The notes under the pieces were generated by a model. That model was not told where the DNA came from and did not search any database. It saw only the letters and a program-made list of their open reading frames with translations. Shown here piece after piece: positions 27,901 through 40,331 of a stretch of DNA of 64,000 bases (position 1 is its first letter; every line of letters begins with the position of its first letter). Source of the DNA: Caenorhabditis elegans (Eukaryota > Nematoda > Chromadorea > Rhabditida > Rhabditidae); assembly GCF_000002985.6 (NCBI RefSeq), contig NC_003281.10, forward strand, positions 6,076,001 through 6,140,000. Direction: 5' to 3'. The translations under genes were made by a program, and so were the position numbers.

Positions 27901-30900
27901 ACTTTTAACTGCCAACTTAGAATTTCAAAACCAAAAAATCCACATATCATACTAAAATTCCAATGTATACAACACATTTTACTCCTTCTACATTCCCCCA
28001 TGGTAAAGATCATTTATAAACTAAAAATCAACATTTACCTCCTTCTCAAAGTCGTATGGTAAACACGGTGGTATACATAGTATCGATAAAAAAGATCTTA
28101 ACAGGTTTTTAACAACTATTTTCAAAAAAAAATTTCAAAGGAAGGAAGAAGAAGAAGCAACATAAAAACCGTGGCCTAATTACAACGATCAGTGATAATA
28201 AACAAAGGTGATAAAAACCGTAGAGGGACATAAATTATCTACAGACCACCACATGGTTAACATTTGGTTTCGATTTTCAACGGAAAGTGAAAACTTTCAA
28301 ACAAAATCTTCAACAGAGAAAAAAACTAAAGGCTCTAGTCCTCATCCGTACTAAGACTTGTCTTTGAAGAAGAACTTTCTATTCATTTAAACCCTATAAT
28401 CGACACCTCATATGACCTTTTATGATGAAAGAATATAATAAATGGCCATCCGTCCGGAAGGAGGTATATTGACACAGACACACAGTACTACTAAAATCCA
28501 TGAAGAAAGATATCATCATGTGTATACACTTCTAGAAAGAAGACGAAAGGTAGGAAGTACTCTACACAAACACCTTTTTTACAAGCCAAGCACACCACAA
28601 TAATAATAACTGTTCGTGAAGAGGAGGAGACAGTGTCTACAATTACGCAACAAGATGAAGCCGAACGTAAAGAAAAGAAATAGGAAAAGTGAGAGATTTC
28701 AGAGAATATGCCTAAGATCGTCTGATTTTTTGGTATATATTCAGAAACCCTGCAAAATTACACTTTTCTTAATATGCAGACTTGTCTGAGTAGCTCACGA
28801 CTGCCTATTTTCTCAACTTTTACATGATTCCTAAGTGTCTCGATTAATACTTTCAATAAAATAGTGAGAGATTACAAAAGCGAAATTATTTCATTTCAAG
28901 CGTGTTTGCGAAGTTCCAGATTTTCAGATACTTCTGGCATTCTAGAACTAGCTGCCACGTTTCTAATAACCCCAACCTCTTGAAGCATCCACTTCCAAAA
29001 ACTGAAATACAAGACAAGTAGTAGTTGGTATGCCGAGAGGAGAGAAATACATACAATACCGTTCTTTTTTCGGAAAAAAAAAGAAAATTATATGGGAAGA
29101 GTTGAAAGAGATACTTACTGTCTGCGTGGGGTCATGAATGGCAATTAGGAACGACGGTGGCAGCAACAAGAAGTGAAAAAACGGTAAGAGAAGACGGGAA
29201 AGGTAGAGAAGAAAAAAGAGTATTTGTGTGTAGGTGGAGGTAGTTGTCAGTTCGTCTCAAGAGTTTACATAATTTGAGGTACAGAACAACGAGGAGGTGA
29301 ACGGTGTGGTAGGGGTGATACTTTAATAATATTTCTGGCATAAACCTTCAGAATATTGAAACACTACTCAACAGTGTTTATTTGAGTATCCGAAATTTGT
29401 GAAACATATGGCCAAGCTAGAAATTTCTACATATTTGCTGACTTGTCTGGTGAGAGCGAGTATGATCGGAGTTTTTCATAATCAACAACTTGGTAATAAT
29501 CGACATTGTAATCATAAACTAAAAAGCTTACTTTCTGTGTCAAAATTAGTTTCTTCCTCCCTTTTCAATATTTTTTTTTGTAAAAATTGAGCATGGTTCT
29601 ATTACATGAATTAATTGAGTCTCACGGAGCATCTTAGATTTTTAAACTTTAAATATTTTAATTCCTCAAAGCCCGATCTTTTACTAGATCTGCAGCTTCC
29701 AAAAATCGGAAGTCAAGTTTTGCAACCGCACCTTAGTCGATATCATAAAGAGTGTGGCAGAAAGTCAAAGAATGCCAAGAATTGAATATATCTTCAATGC
29801 CTTCATGCCCCTTTAAAAGATGAAGAAGAACATATAAGGTACGAGACATGGTCATTAACACGGACGGAATATGATGGGCTAGTGGCTACTCGAAGAAGGG
29901 ATTCTCTCTCTTGAAATGGATACCCGACTGGACGAATATCTATGGGATTTGGGATGGAAAAATGATGATGATGATGAGGAGGTAGATGACAGCGACAACG
30001 ACATGCTGAATTGATGGGATGGAACACGGCGAAAGCTTTTTCGAGAAAAAGAGAGAACAAGAGAAAAGAAGGATCGTATTGGATAATGGAGGTAAAAGGG
30101 CGATGATAGGGGTGGAAAAAAGGAAAAGGGCAAAGTGTGGAGAAATTGAATTTAAGTGGATTTTATAGTAAGTGCCAAAGAAATGAAAACTAGTATGTTG
30201 ATGAATTACATTTCAAGAGGCATATCTATATTGACCAGGACTGTCTACTTTTAAAGTTGTCTGGTCACTTAATTTGAGACTGATGCCTTCTCAAAATGTA
30301 CAAGCTTTAGCATTTGGTGAAGGAGACAGTAACCTTATTCAACATAAATGCTCAATGAGCACAAAAAGCTCAGTGGAAAAGATTCGGATTACAACAATTC
30401 TATGGGTGCAGGAAGAAACGGTGGGCAACAAACAAGAAATGAGAAGATCGGATAGGATCGGAAGAAGGGGAAATGGGATGAAAAACGAACACAAATCAAA
30501 ACAAAGGTAAACATGAAAAGAGTGAGATGGAGAGACATTGAATCCAAACAATATTATTAGATTGGGAGGTAGAGAAAGAACAGAAATCATTTACTTTTTT
30601 GAGGGGAAACTATATGTTTTCGAGGTAAAATCGTCTGTTTTGTGCTCTCTGAGACAGCCTGTCACTACCACCAAACAACAGGTTGTTCCAGACAAGAAAA
30701 TTCACGTTTAACCTAGTCAACGGTGCAAGCTAATGTACATAATCTTTTGTTCTAGACCGTTAAGCGCAAAACTCACAATCGTTGTCAGTATCATTTTGTC
30801 TAAAAATTGTTCCATTCGGAATAAATTGCGATTTTTTTTAGTAAACATTCTCTATCATTTTTTTTCTTTCAGATAAAACTTTTATGGAATTTTGGAGACT

Positions 30901-32949
30901 ACTAAAAAGTTTGGTGACTATAACGTTTCGATTATAATTTTGACTGTAACAGTCTAAACTGGAGGAGCAGGCACGTACAGTTACAGTGTCTAGTTGTCTA
31001 CGGTATCTTCTTCCCACGTTCCGTCTCACTATCCACTTTAACAATCACATAGGATAAGCTAAACTCTGGCTAGAAAACGGATGAAATAACACATCAATCA
31101 AATTATCGGTCCGAGACATTTTTTTCATTAAGTTTTTTTGCGCAAGGGGGAGACACCTAGGCACGCGAGAATGAATGCATTTTGTATTGTTTCGGGTCAA
31201 GTGGTAGAGGAAAAGAGAAATGAAAACTGGTAAAACATGGAAAAGAGGTTCGAAAACTGTCATTAATTTCAGGAAATGGATAGTAGACAGGGGAGGCAGC
31301 TGCTGCTTTGGGTGCCGAAAACGGAAATTTGTTAAAGAGGAGGTAAGAGAGGAGAAACTGTCAAAAATTGCCGTCCTAAAATTGGAATTGGAATGAAACA
31401 GACAGGATGTGTAATGAAATTAATGATCAAAAAATCAGAGCTGTGATCAATTTTTCCAGTAGGCAAAACTATTTTCTTGTCGGGCTTAAGACTTTTCAGA
31501 AAAACGCAAAATAAACAAAATCCTGAATATTCTACTAAAATATCCCAAACATTTCAGTTTTTTTAAATATGTTCAGTCAAAATTTCCAGAAATGTTTCAG
31601 ATGCTTTAGGAAAAAAATTTTATTACATCGTGATGTAATGACAATAGTTTTCATTTTTAAGAACACTGGAACAATAGCTTCTTCACAATTGCAGTCTCAT
31701 TTTCTTCTGTGCCACCGGAGAATTATGGAAAAACTAACAATACGTAAGGAAAGTGAGAAAATGGCAGAAAAAACTGATGAGAAACAATCAAGGAATTATT
31801 TCAGAAAAAAGACAAAAGAATGCTGAAAAGAAGTGAAGCGTTGGTAAAGAATGTGAAGAGAATATAAGTTGTAATAAATTGGAATAGGGGATTCTTTGTT
31901 TTTCTGATAGTAATATTGTAAATTGATATTTAAACTGTGTCGGAATCGGCAAAAGCAAAATGTCGCTTCAGAGGTTCACGTTTTCAGATATGTTTTAAAT
32001 AGCTCACATTTTTCATAAAAACTTCAGAAATCCGACAGTTTCCGATTCTAAAAATATTTCAAGGAGCGTAAATGCTTCCGATTTGCTCTACTTTTTTAGT
32101 ATTGGCATAATTTCCAATTCTAAAAAATGCTGAAAAATTTAAGGGTAAATATATTGAGTTTTTAGTTTTCCTTTTGGAAAAAAAATTCGAAACAAAGAAT
32201 CTCTCACAGTTAAATCCTCAATCAACCTAGATTATTTCTTTGGTTGTGAATTTCTTTCAAAGAGTCATAACGTTTCAATTTTATTTCACAACTTTCAGAA
32301 AATGTAAGTTCCTTATTTCAATGATGATGATAAAAATTCAAAATTACTTCCTTATTGCATCTATTTCGTAAAAATGATTAATAGTTTCAACAAATTTTCA
32401 ATAACTTAGAAAACTGACCATTTCTTATTTTTTGACCACTACTATCTTTGCCCCGGAAACTACAAAAAAGACGAGGTTAGTACAGGAGACAAAAATAATC
32501 CCCCGTGATCCTAATTCCCACGACCTGATTCTTCTTTTCATTTTAGACAAGCAAAAGTGGTCAAGATGTAGACAAGCAGAGCATTGAATTTTTTGCGTTG
32601 GTTAGCGTCGGTTAGGTTCAAGTGGAGGAAATGTGCAAAGATAAGTGGTAAGGTGACAAGAAAACGGAAAAAAGTGAGCAAAGTTGGCACTTTGTCGTGT
32701 AGTTTTAAACAGTCAGGGAGATATGTTGCAGAAATAAGAAAAACTGATACGAGTGGTTTTTGGCTCAGAGCACAAAGTTTACGGTGTTCGTGTCAAGAAA
32801 ACTTAAGATTTCGAAAAAAAAATCAACTTAACGTTAGGCTAGCGATATGTCTGCCTGCGTGACTTATATACTTAAAGGCAAATATAACTTACCTTGTGAT
32901 TAATGAACCTGACTGGCTCCGAATAATGATTTTCACAAAGGTATAGCAT
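12906..32949 (-). CDS. SAM-domain scaffold-like protein with a PDZ-like tail
   Basis: Function not recognised; by domain content it is probably an adaptor. Exons with consistent phase on the - strand: 26782-26706, 19545-19433, 18166-18115, 15058-14889, 14834-14476, 14040-13932, 13845-13583, 13526-13375, 13321-13203, 13156-13012 and 12959-12906. These give 536 aa. Two candidate 5' exons fit the phase, 32949-32893 (ATG start) and 31357-31258, and would make 589 aa. The N-terminal half is Ser/Pro/Arg-rich and disordered. A SAM domain (from KEWSLDDVLLWLQ through DLLQWNDQTLAQLGV) is encoded by 13583-13845 and 13375-13526. The following roughly 120 residues (LGCLQITKVNG...IRFVVLRRK) resemble a PDZ fold, weakly. 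A Ser-rich tail ends PQTPTE. Introns reach several kb. It may be C05D10.4 (recall). An alternative first exon is ATG AGA ATC G ending at about 36263. The core exons are firm; the 5' end is not. Confidence 0.75.
15059..18114 (-). other. Intron of the SAM gene
   Basis: 3 kb without a supported exon. It holds a purine-rich stretch at about 15270-15420 (CT-rich on the coding strand), which produces several long but meaningless frames, one copy of a short dispersed motif at 15781-15798, and a GTAGGTAGGTA-type cluster at 17764-17812. Nothing else recognised. Confidence 0.5.
19546..26705 (-). other. Large intron of the SAM gene
   Basis: 7.2 kb without an exon I can support. It is AT-rich with scattered GA-rich tracts (about 23970-24030 and 24700-24740), a GGCAGG-type cluster near 23203-23224 and one copy of the motif ending GACGCGCAA at 22366-22383. 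Frames here are short and show no protein-family features. I see no tRNA, snRNA or clear hairpin gene. Confidence 0.5.
26783..32892 (-). other. Large 5' intron region of the SAM gene
   Basis: About 6 kb on the 5' side of the exon at 26706-26782, containing only the candidate exon 31258-31357. Donor-like sites on the - strand also occur at 29121 (after ATG ACC CCA CGC AGA CA) and 30773 (after ATG ATA CTG ACA ACG ATT). Their phases do not join directly to 26782, so they are not included. The rest is AT-rich without recognisable features. Confidence 0.4.
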
Positions 32950-35900
32950 AGTAAAGCATAGGTGATCTTTATGGCAAGTTACGGCTGCATTTTAAACTCG
33001 CAAGTTATAATTTTTGTGACTGTTTGTGATTGTCCAGTTCAATAGTGCCCAATTCGGCCAGAAAGTTCGGAGCTGCTACATTTTTTAAGTTAACATTTTT
33101 AGCTGTTCTTAACTTTCATTCGAGAGGATTTAATTTTTTGGTTGCAGTAAAAGGTTGATACTGAAAAAAACCTTTCAATGTGTTCAAAAACAAAAACGTC
33201 TGCTAACACATTTCTATTTTGTTTTTCATTTGAAGGAGAGCAACATAATTTTCGCATATTTTAATGAAATTTAAGACGTAAAACATGTTTTTCACTAATT
33301 CACATAAACTAAAATTTGGTTCCGTATGTGACGTATCTATCATTGGTCATTTGAAAGATTTTTTTTATTTTTAGTAACGAAACTGATTTGTTCGTTTTCA
33401 CGCCGGAAAGCGTGGTGTGGTAAATCATAACTCTATTTTAAAGTGAATTGTTTTTAAGTGTAGGTTGGCATTAAAGGAGGGCTAACGGTTTGGACGATTT
33501 TGAACGTATAGACCCAAAATAAGATCAAATGAACGAATTTCGTAATAAAACTGCTCAAAAAAGTTTCAAAAATGTTTTATGGCGGTTCAAAATTTTGAAA
33601 AAATTACACCGAATTTGGCTAAAATTACGAATTTTTCCCATTTTTTCGTGTCACATCTGTTCGAAGTTGGATTTTTGGAATTATCGTCTTTTATTACATA
33701 TACTGGTAATTAATCTCATTTAATTTCGTCGATTAAAGCACATTTAAAGCCGATAGGTAACCAATTTCGATGATTTTTGGTTACCTATCCGCTTTAAATG
33801 TACTTTAATCGACGAAATTAAATGAGATAAACTACCAATATAAAGGACGATAGTTCCAAAAAATCCAACTTCGAACAGATGTGACACGGAAAAATGGGAA
33901 AAATTCGTGATGTTAGCCAAAATCAGTGTAGTTTTTATCAAAATTTTGAACCGCCATAAAAAATTTTTGAAATTTTTTTGAGCAGTTTTATTACGAAATT
34001 CGTTCATTTGAGCTTATTTTGGGTCTATACGTTCAAAATCGTCCGAACCTTTAGTCCTCCTTTAAGCAAGGAATTGTATTGCTCTTGAATAAATTACCTT
34101 TATAAATTAAAGTAGCAAAACATAACAATTTTTAGTAGAAATTCTCAAGGGAATTTCAGAAAATTTCAGAAAAGTGTCATTTACGATATTATCTTACGAA
34201 GGGAATGCTGGTAGAGATTACGTATTCCGTTTGCCGCTTTATGTCATACATATACCCCTCTTCTCTTTTCCCGGGCATGTGCTAATTGGTTAGAACGAGA
34301 CTGACGGCATTGGGTGCCCGAGAATTGATGAGATTGGGAGTGTTTTGTGTGGTTATGTACAATGGGAAATTGCAAGAGAAGACAAATTAACTGAAGGATT
34401 TAGCTGTGCAGAAGCTTCAGTTGGAAGCGGATCGTTAGCTTAACTGGGGAGGAGAAAAAGACGATATGAATATTAGATTTGAAGAGTAGTTATGAGAAGA
34501 GAAGAGAGAAACGGATTATATTTTGGACTTGTAGACCATATGCCAGTGAAACAGATTGCTGCTAACTTTTGGCAGAAATATGAAAAAAGAGATATTATAC
34601 GAAAGAAGTGGTGAGTGCCGAGAGCCAAAAACCAAAACATAGGTGATTAGGATAATTTCTGTCATTTATCAGTATGTTCAGAAGCTCGAGCATACTTCTT
34701 TCAGATTGATACAATTATCTTTATCAAAACAGAAAAATGGAAAAAGTTGTTCAAAATGTAGTATAACGACTGAAACGGAAAGCTAATGAACTGACTGGAA
34801 TTTTGTTGAAAAACTCCCCATCTTATAGAGATCAAATTAAGATTTTAGCAAGATACGATCGTTCTGCTTCAAACCTCTCATCTTCTAAATTAAATTATAT
34901 TCGATTGCGCAACAGGCGAAGAGAGTTGAAATTTACAATTGTAGAAAGAATATGACGACTACTAGAAAATTTTTGATCCAAGCCAATTAAAGTCATTAGA
35001 GAGTTTGCACCAATTTGTGTAAAAATAAACATTATATTTCCGTGCAAACTTACCTTTGTTTAAACAGTGATAGTGAGAACAACTTGTGTGCTAATTTACT
35101 TTGAAAAGTTCTAATAGGTCAAAACCACAATTACTAGGAGTCTTAAAAGTAGTAAAAAAGGTATGGGCATTTGTAAAATAATAAAATAAAATTAGAAGTA
35201 TAGAGGAAGGTCAGAAAATTCTTGTTGAAGATCTGGGAATAGTGTGAATGGAAAATTGGTGAGAATAAAATACGGTGATAAAACAAAATATTCGAGCGGT
35301 ACGAAATGTGTGAGGTAGTAGTTTCCAAATGCCAGATGTTCAAGAATAAAAGTTCCACAAAACTTTTATAGTCTTCAATAGTACTTTGACGATTTTTACG
35401 AAATAAATACCGCAAAAATAATCGTTTAATACATAACATTTTAAGAAGACGGAAGAAATATATAGTGCTGTTAAATTTATTAAAAATTAGGAATTTTACC
35501 AAAAAGTTGAATGAACAAATTGAAAATTTTTTCAAAAATGCTGAAGTTCTTAATTATGATGCTTAGTTGTGTTCACTTTGAGAGTGTTTTTCTTTCTTTG
35601 GAGAAAAACGGACAAGTTTATCCCGTATTTCTGGAGCAAAAGTAACAACATTCCGTATCTTGGTAATGTTGGTAAGCCATTTTTAGGCTGAAAAAACCGG
35701 CGCTAAGCGTCACGCGCAAACTTCTAAAACTTGGAAACAGTACTTCTTCAGAAAACCAACTTGTGTCTAAAACAAATGAAAGCGGAAAAGAATAAGTAAA
35801 AGGAATTTTCACTTGCTATTATCCAAATTGCGCAACTTCTTCTTCCGCCCCATCCTCCACGCCGTCCTTTGTCCAGTTTTTATCAGGATGAAATCACAGA

Positions 35901-38300
35901 AAAGTACTCTAATAAGATTGGAAAATCAAAGAAAATGTTTCGGACATGGTGAGAAGCTTGGTGAAGGAGAGAGATAAGAATCAAAGAGAAGGGGTCTAGG
36001 AGTTTCGAATGATCATAATGACAGGGATTAGAGTTGACACCAAAAGTGCAAGAGCATATGGTAGTGTATGAAATCGTAAATTTGGAACACATCCTAGGGA
36101 AGTTTGTGGATGTTTGGAAAATCACTTACAAAACAGGCAAATTGAATATTTTGCAAACTAAAAAAATTTGACGGCGTAGGATTCACAGTTCAATTGCATG
36201 TATTTTTTTGCAGTTATTAGCTTTAGAGGGAATCTAGATCCCGAGATCTCTATTTTTCTTACCGATTCTCATTAATTGAAATCGAAATTTTCAGCCATAA
36301 TAGAATGGTCTTCGAACTGATTTTTGAAACAAAAAACTAAAGTTGGAGCAAATGAGAAGCCGTTGTGATTATTTCCTGTTTTGCTTTCAATTTTTCCAGC
36401 TTGAAATATTATCCTGGGACGGCAACAAATGTTTTTCCAGTCTTCTTCTGGATGGGAAAAAAAGAATCGGAAAGTTTCAATTATCCCACCTAAAGTTACC
36501 AGTCTAGCAACTAGCGCATTGAGAAAAAAAGGACATCTGACTTCACTTTTTCGCAGATTTTGTACAGTTTCCAAGCCATTTGCTTTTAGCCTCCAACCCA
36601 CTTTCTCTAAATTTACGACACAGGCAGAGGAGGTGACAAAAATTGGCAAATAGGTGAGAAAATCTCTGTAAAGATGGAATGAATGATGTATGTTAGTACT
36701 TCTTTATTGGGAAGGTCACTGATATGGAACATTAAATTCAATGTATCCTGTGGTAAAACGTTCCAAATTTTATGTGAAAAAGAAGAATTGTTCGAATTGA
36801 AAATTACCAGAATCTTGGTTTTTAAAAACCAAGTACCCATATGGAACACGGTATTTTTAAAATTTAAATGTTCGAATAAAGGAATAGAGGTCATGGAAAT
36901 ATAAATTATGCAAATAAATGTACACACGCCGCTCAAACTTGCAATACATATTAGGATATGTTTGTATGGAATTCCACAACTCACTCCAGTGATTCTCAAG
37001 GTTATCGGAGGAGAAAAAAATGTTCAATTTTATTTTGAAGCAGGTACAGATGAATGCAAGGACTAAAAAATAAGTCCTAAACCTTGGAAATTGTTTCGAG
37101 AAGTTTCGGCTAGAGATTTGGTAAATTGTCAAATATCTGAAATTTTGGTTTTTTGAGAAATTTCGAGCATTGCTGCAGGTTTGAGCTCCTACATTGTTCG
37201 AATACAAAAAATATATAATTCATTGAAAGACTGTTGTTTTTTGATTGGCTTCGAAAATTATTAGTGGGAAGAACATAATAATTACCACATTTGGATGATA
37301 GTTTTGAAAAATGTCCAAAATGTTTTGTTATGATATTTTTCATTTAATTAAAAGTTGCAAAAATCGTTAGAAGCAATTATTGTGGGAAGACTATAGATCT
37401 TCGAATTCTTAATAACTGTTGTTATTGGTTATGTAGTTAATTATTGAGAATAGCGGTGTGTGAGTACTTGGGTTTTAGTGTTTCTGTGCTACCTGTGCGG
37501 TCAAGCAAAAGAAGCCATGCAGTATGATGTCAATGTGTAATTAAGAAAGTGGTATAACTTGAACAAGGAAATTTCCCTTTCAGAAATCTTATTTTAATAT
37601 TTTCTTTTTTTTCCATAAAAAACAAAAGGGAACAGTTGAAACAACAAAAAAAAACCACAAACTAGACAGTGTAAAGAGGATAAATACAACGGTGAAATGA
37701 TTTTCATGACGAGATTAACCTCCGGGTTATCCCTAATCTCTTATGCAATATGATTCAGTAAGTACTGGCATATTGTTTTATGGAAACTTGTGTTTTAGCA
37801 CCATATTTCAGGGAATATCTGACTTCGAGCATATCATATTCCTGACACTTCATGATTGTATCTGATCTTCTAAAAGTGGGTTGCAATCTATCTTAGATAC
37901 ACTCTGATGATTCGAAGATAGATATTACCGTGTCTGGTCTCAACACAAAAAGATGATAAAGTAAAACAAGTGAAAAAATCGGAGAAAATTTTGAAAGATC
38001 GAGTTGTGCATACTACAGTACTCTTTAAAGGTGCAAACTCTTTTTCATATATTGACTCGTGCCAAGACCGAGTACCGTATTTTTTTGTACAATACCGAAT
38101 TTTATCGAACAGAATATTATCAATTTGTCGTTTAATTTTTGAGTAGATCACAAAATTTCTGATTTGCCTTTTTGTGAACTTCAATAATAGTGATAATGCG
38201 AAACAAACAATACATTTTGCTTGAGCTGGAATATTTTCATGTTTGTGTGAGTGAAAAATATCATGGTTAATAAACTATTTTAAATCTTTATATTCCAGCG
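32950..38300. other. Gene-poor region with a palindromic repeat
   Basis: 5.3 kb between the proposed SAM-gene start and nmt-1. It contains the palindromic element at 33471-34065, a partial dispersed repeat at about 38014-38090, and - strand donor-like sites at about 35050 and 36263 that may be alternative 5' exons of the SAM gene. At 36263 the sequence ATG AGA ATC G then gtaag would join in phase to the exon at 26782. Apart from these I see nothing that reads as a gene. Confidence 0.45.
33471..34065. mobile_element. Palindromic MITE-like element
   Basis: Two arms of about 290 bp (33471-33762 and 33779-34065) are near-perfect reverse complements around a 16-bp centre. The outer ends read TTAAAGGAGG and CCTCCTTTAA, so the insertion may be into a TTAA or TTTAA target. 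The element has no transposase; frames found in each arm are mirror copies of each other and not genes. This fits the non-autonomous palindromic repeat class common in C. elegans. Family assignment needs a repeat library. Confidence 0.85.
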
Positions 38301-38422
38301 TTCAAGACTTCGAAGCTTCATTGGAAAATTCATTTGACATCGAGCGAGATAATGGTCCTGTGGCAAGTGTTAAGGTCTCAGGATACCGCTCCATGCTCGC
38401 AATCAGGTCTGTCAAACTGTAA
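38301..38422 (+). CDS. Orphan coding-like exon
   Basis: After a good acceptor (tatattccag) one frame runs 40 codons to TAA at 38420-38422, reading VQDFEASLENSFDIERDNG and onward to RSVKL. It uses codons favoured by worm genes (GAC, TTC, GTC, TAC, CGC, CTC, ATC). The incoming phase is 2. Two upstream pieces fit that phase: ATG ATT CA before gtaagt at 37758, and a piece ending ATG TTT GT before gtgagt at about 38238. It may be the last exon of a small unrecognised gene or a relic. I do not recognise a family. Confidence 0.3.
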
Positions 38423-38781
38423 TACATAATCATTTATAGTGTATTTTATTCTAACCTGTTCATCAAAAAAATTACTTTTAAAGAATTGTTTCCATGTTGC
38501 ATTCTATATACACAACGCGCCAGACTATTATGTAAACACTTTGAGCATTTATGATTCAATATATTTTTCTAAAATGAAATTTATGGAAAAAGGAAACAAA
38601 TAAATATTTGATAAAGTTATTGAGAGGAAGGAGATATATCAAAAACGAAAGGGCAATCAGGAGAACTGAGGCAACAGGTGGCAAACAAGAAGTCGATTTT
38701 AATATCTATTCTTGAAATCCTGCTGTGGGTCAGGTTATATAGAACTTATAATAACTTTTTGAAAAATTGAAAAACACGAAT
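38423..38781. other. Interval downstream of nmt-1 and of the orphan exon
   Basis: 360 bp of AT-rich sequence between two convergent reading frames. An AATAAA-like signal on + lies near 38599. On the - strand side, the nmt-1 AATAAA overlaps its own stop codon. No other feature seen. Confidence 0.45.
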
Positions 38782-40315
38782 TTATTGAAGAACAAGCCCG
38801 ATTTGGCTTGGCTTCATGTCGGCGCACTTCCAGTTGTACAAATAGTACTGAAGATTGCCGTCACCTTTGCCGAATTTGAGATCCGAGAAGATTTTCTCGT
38901 TGTGCATCAGATCGAGAGCATTGAAAACGTCGAACTTTTCACGGTTGGCTAGAATAAGGGAATCATTGATGAGCTGCTTGGGGGTCACTGATCCAGCAAC
39001 GTAGTAGTAGAGATAAGCGGCATAGATGGTCTTGTGGGTCGTGTGTCCCATAACAGTTGATGGAAGAGAGTAGAACGAGACGAAATCGGTAATCTTACCG
39101 TTTTGATTCTGAAATACAATTTTTGAAACATCAAACAAATAACTAATCTAATTATTCTTACCTCTGCTACATACGAATACACGACACCCTTTTTAGGAAC
39201 AAGGGCATGAGCAAGTTCTTCCTCGCTATTGTAGACTGGAGCCAATGAGTATTGCTTCAGACTTGTAGTCAATAACTTGAAAACCTGTGGTACATCGGTA
39301 CTTTTCATCTCGCGAAGGTTGCGTGTGGCCGTCTCCTCAGGCAACTTGTAAAGCTTAATTGTTCTCGCCATTGTCATTTTGGCAGACAAATGCGAGAAGC
39401 GAACGTCGATAAGCTTTCGTGGATTGAGCGATCGGTGATAGTAGCGGCACACGGAAACTGGTTTTGGAATAACGATTCCAGCAGTGAAGGCGGCCTGGAA
39501 GATTCCTGTGACGTTTACACGTCGGGTAATCTCCCTGATGAGCACTGGAGCCACACGTCGAGAACGGAGATTCTTGTGAACGCACAGGAAGTTGATCTCC
39601 ACCATGTTCACAGTCTTGTCGTACACGCGGACGGTTTGTGGGACAGCTCCGATGAAGGCCAATAAACGGTTGTTGCTGTCAGCACGAACTCCACAATGCC
39701 ATTCAGGACGGAATCCTGGCACCTGGAGAGCCCACTTCAGGAAATCAGCGGAGTAGTCGAAGCGGAACATGGAATCATCATCTTCAACGTAGTTGCGGGT
39801 AAGAAGATTGTAGAGCTCGTTGAGCTGCTCCTCGTCACTTAAGTCAACGTTGGACCAGCGGAATCCGGCTGGAAGGGAGAATGGCTCCGCACGGACTTTG
39901 TCAAGAGCGATGTTCTCTTCAATAGCACAGTTCACATCGGCTGGTACGGTTTCGTCTGAAAATTTCTACGTTATCTTCTGTTATTCAATAAGAAATACTT
40001 CTGATTAAACTTTAAAAATGACTTTTTAAACGTACCCATTTGTGGAACTGGTTGAGTGCTCCAGAACTGGAAGCTCTTCGATCGCGCCTCATCCATGTCA
40101 CGTGGAGCAGTTGGAATGTTGGGCATGTTGGATACATCGACACCAGCAAGACGAAGTTGATCGACAAGCTTAAACTACTTATACTTTGCAATAATTTCAC
40201 AAAAATTCAAACTCACCGCTTGCACATCGTTGACAGATGGTCGAGAGCCACCGGCACCATCATCACCGTGATGTCCTCCACACGGAGCTCCGTCGTGACT
40301 GTGTCCGTGGGACAT
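38782..40315 (-). CDS. nmt-1: Glycylpeptide N-tetradecanoyltransferase (N-myristoyltransferase)
   Basis: Transfers myristate from myristoyl-CoA to the N-terminal glycine of proteins, cytosolic and ribosome-associated in other eukaryotes. Four exons on the - strand: 40315-40217, 40168-40036, 39955-39162 and 39108-38782, 450 aa in total, a usual NMT length. Family motifs visible include [41 protein letters not shown] and the C-terminal GLVLQ; the terminal carboxylate is catalytic in this family. The N-terminus begins [19 protein letters not shown] and is His/Gly-rich, where vertebrate NMTs carry a Lys-rich stretch. The start follows a TTTCAG acceptor at 40332, probably an SL1 trans-splice site, giving a 16-nt leader. 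Divergent from the kinase gene. Assignment is firm. Confidence 0.97.
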
Positions 40316-40331
40316 AACTAGGTTTCAAGTT

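Noticed and set aside
29121..29136. - strand ATG ACC CCA CGC AGA CA before gtaagt as first exon of the SAM gene
   Set aside because: Good donor, but phase 2 does not join to the exon at 26782, and no intermediate exon of suitable phase was found.
30774..30796. 23-nt microexon on the - strand between tttttag and gtgagt
   Set aside because: With the phase-0 upstream candidate it gives an immediate stop; other phases have no partner.
33529..34007. Two similar frames (MNEFRNKTAQK...) on opposite strands
   Set aside because: They are the two arms of the palindromic element read in mirror image, not a duplicated gene.
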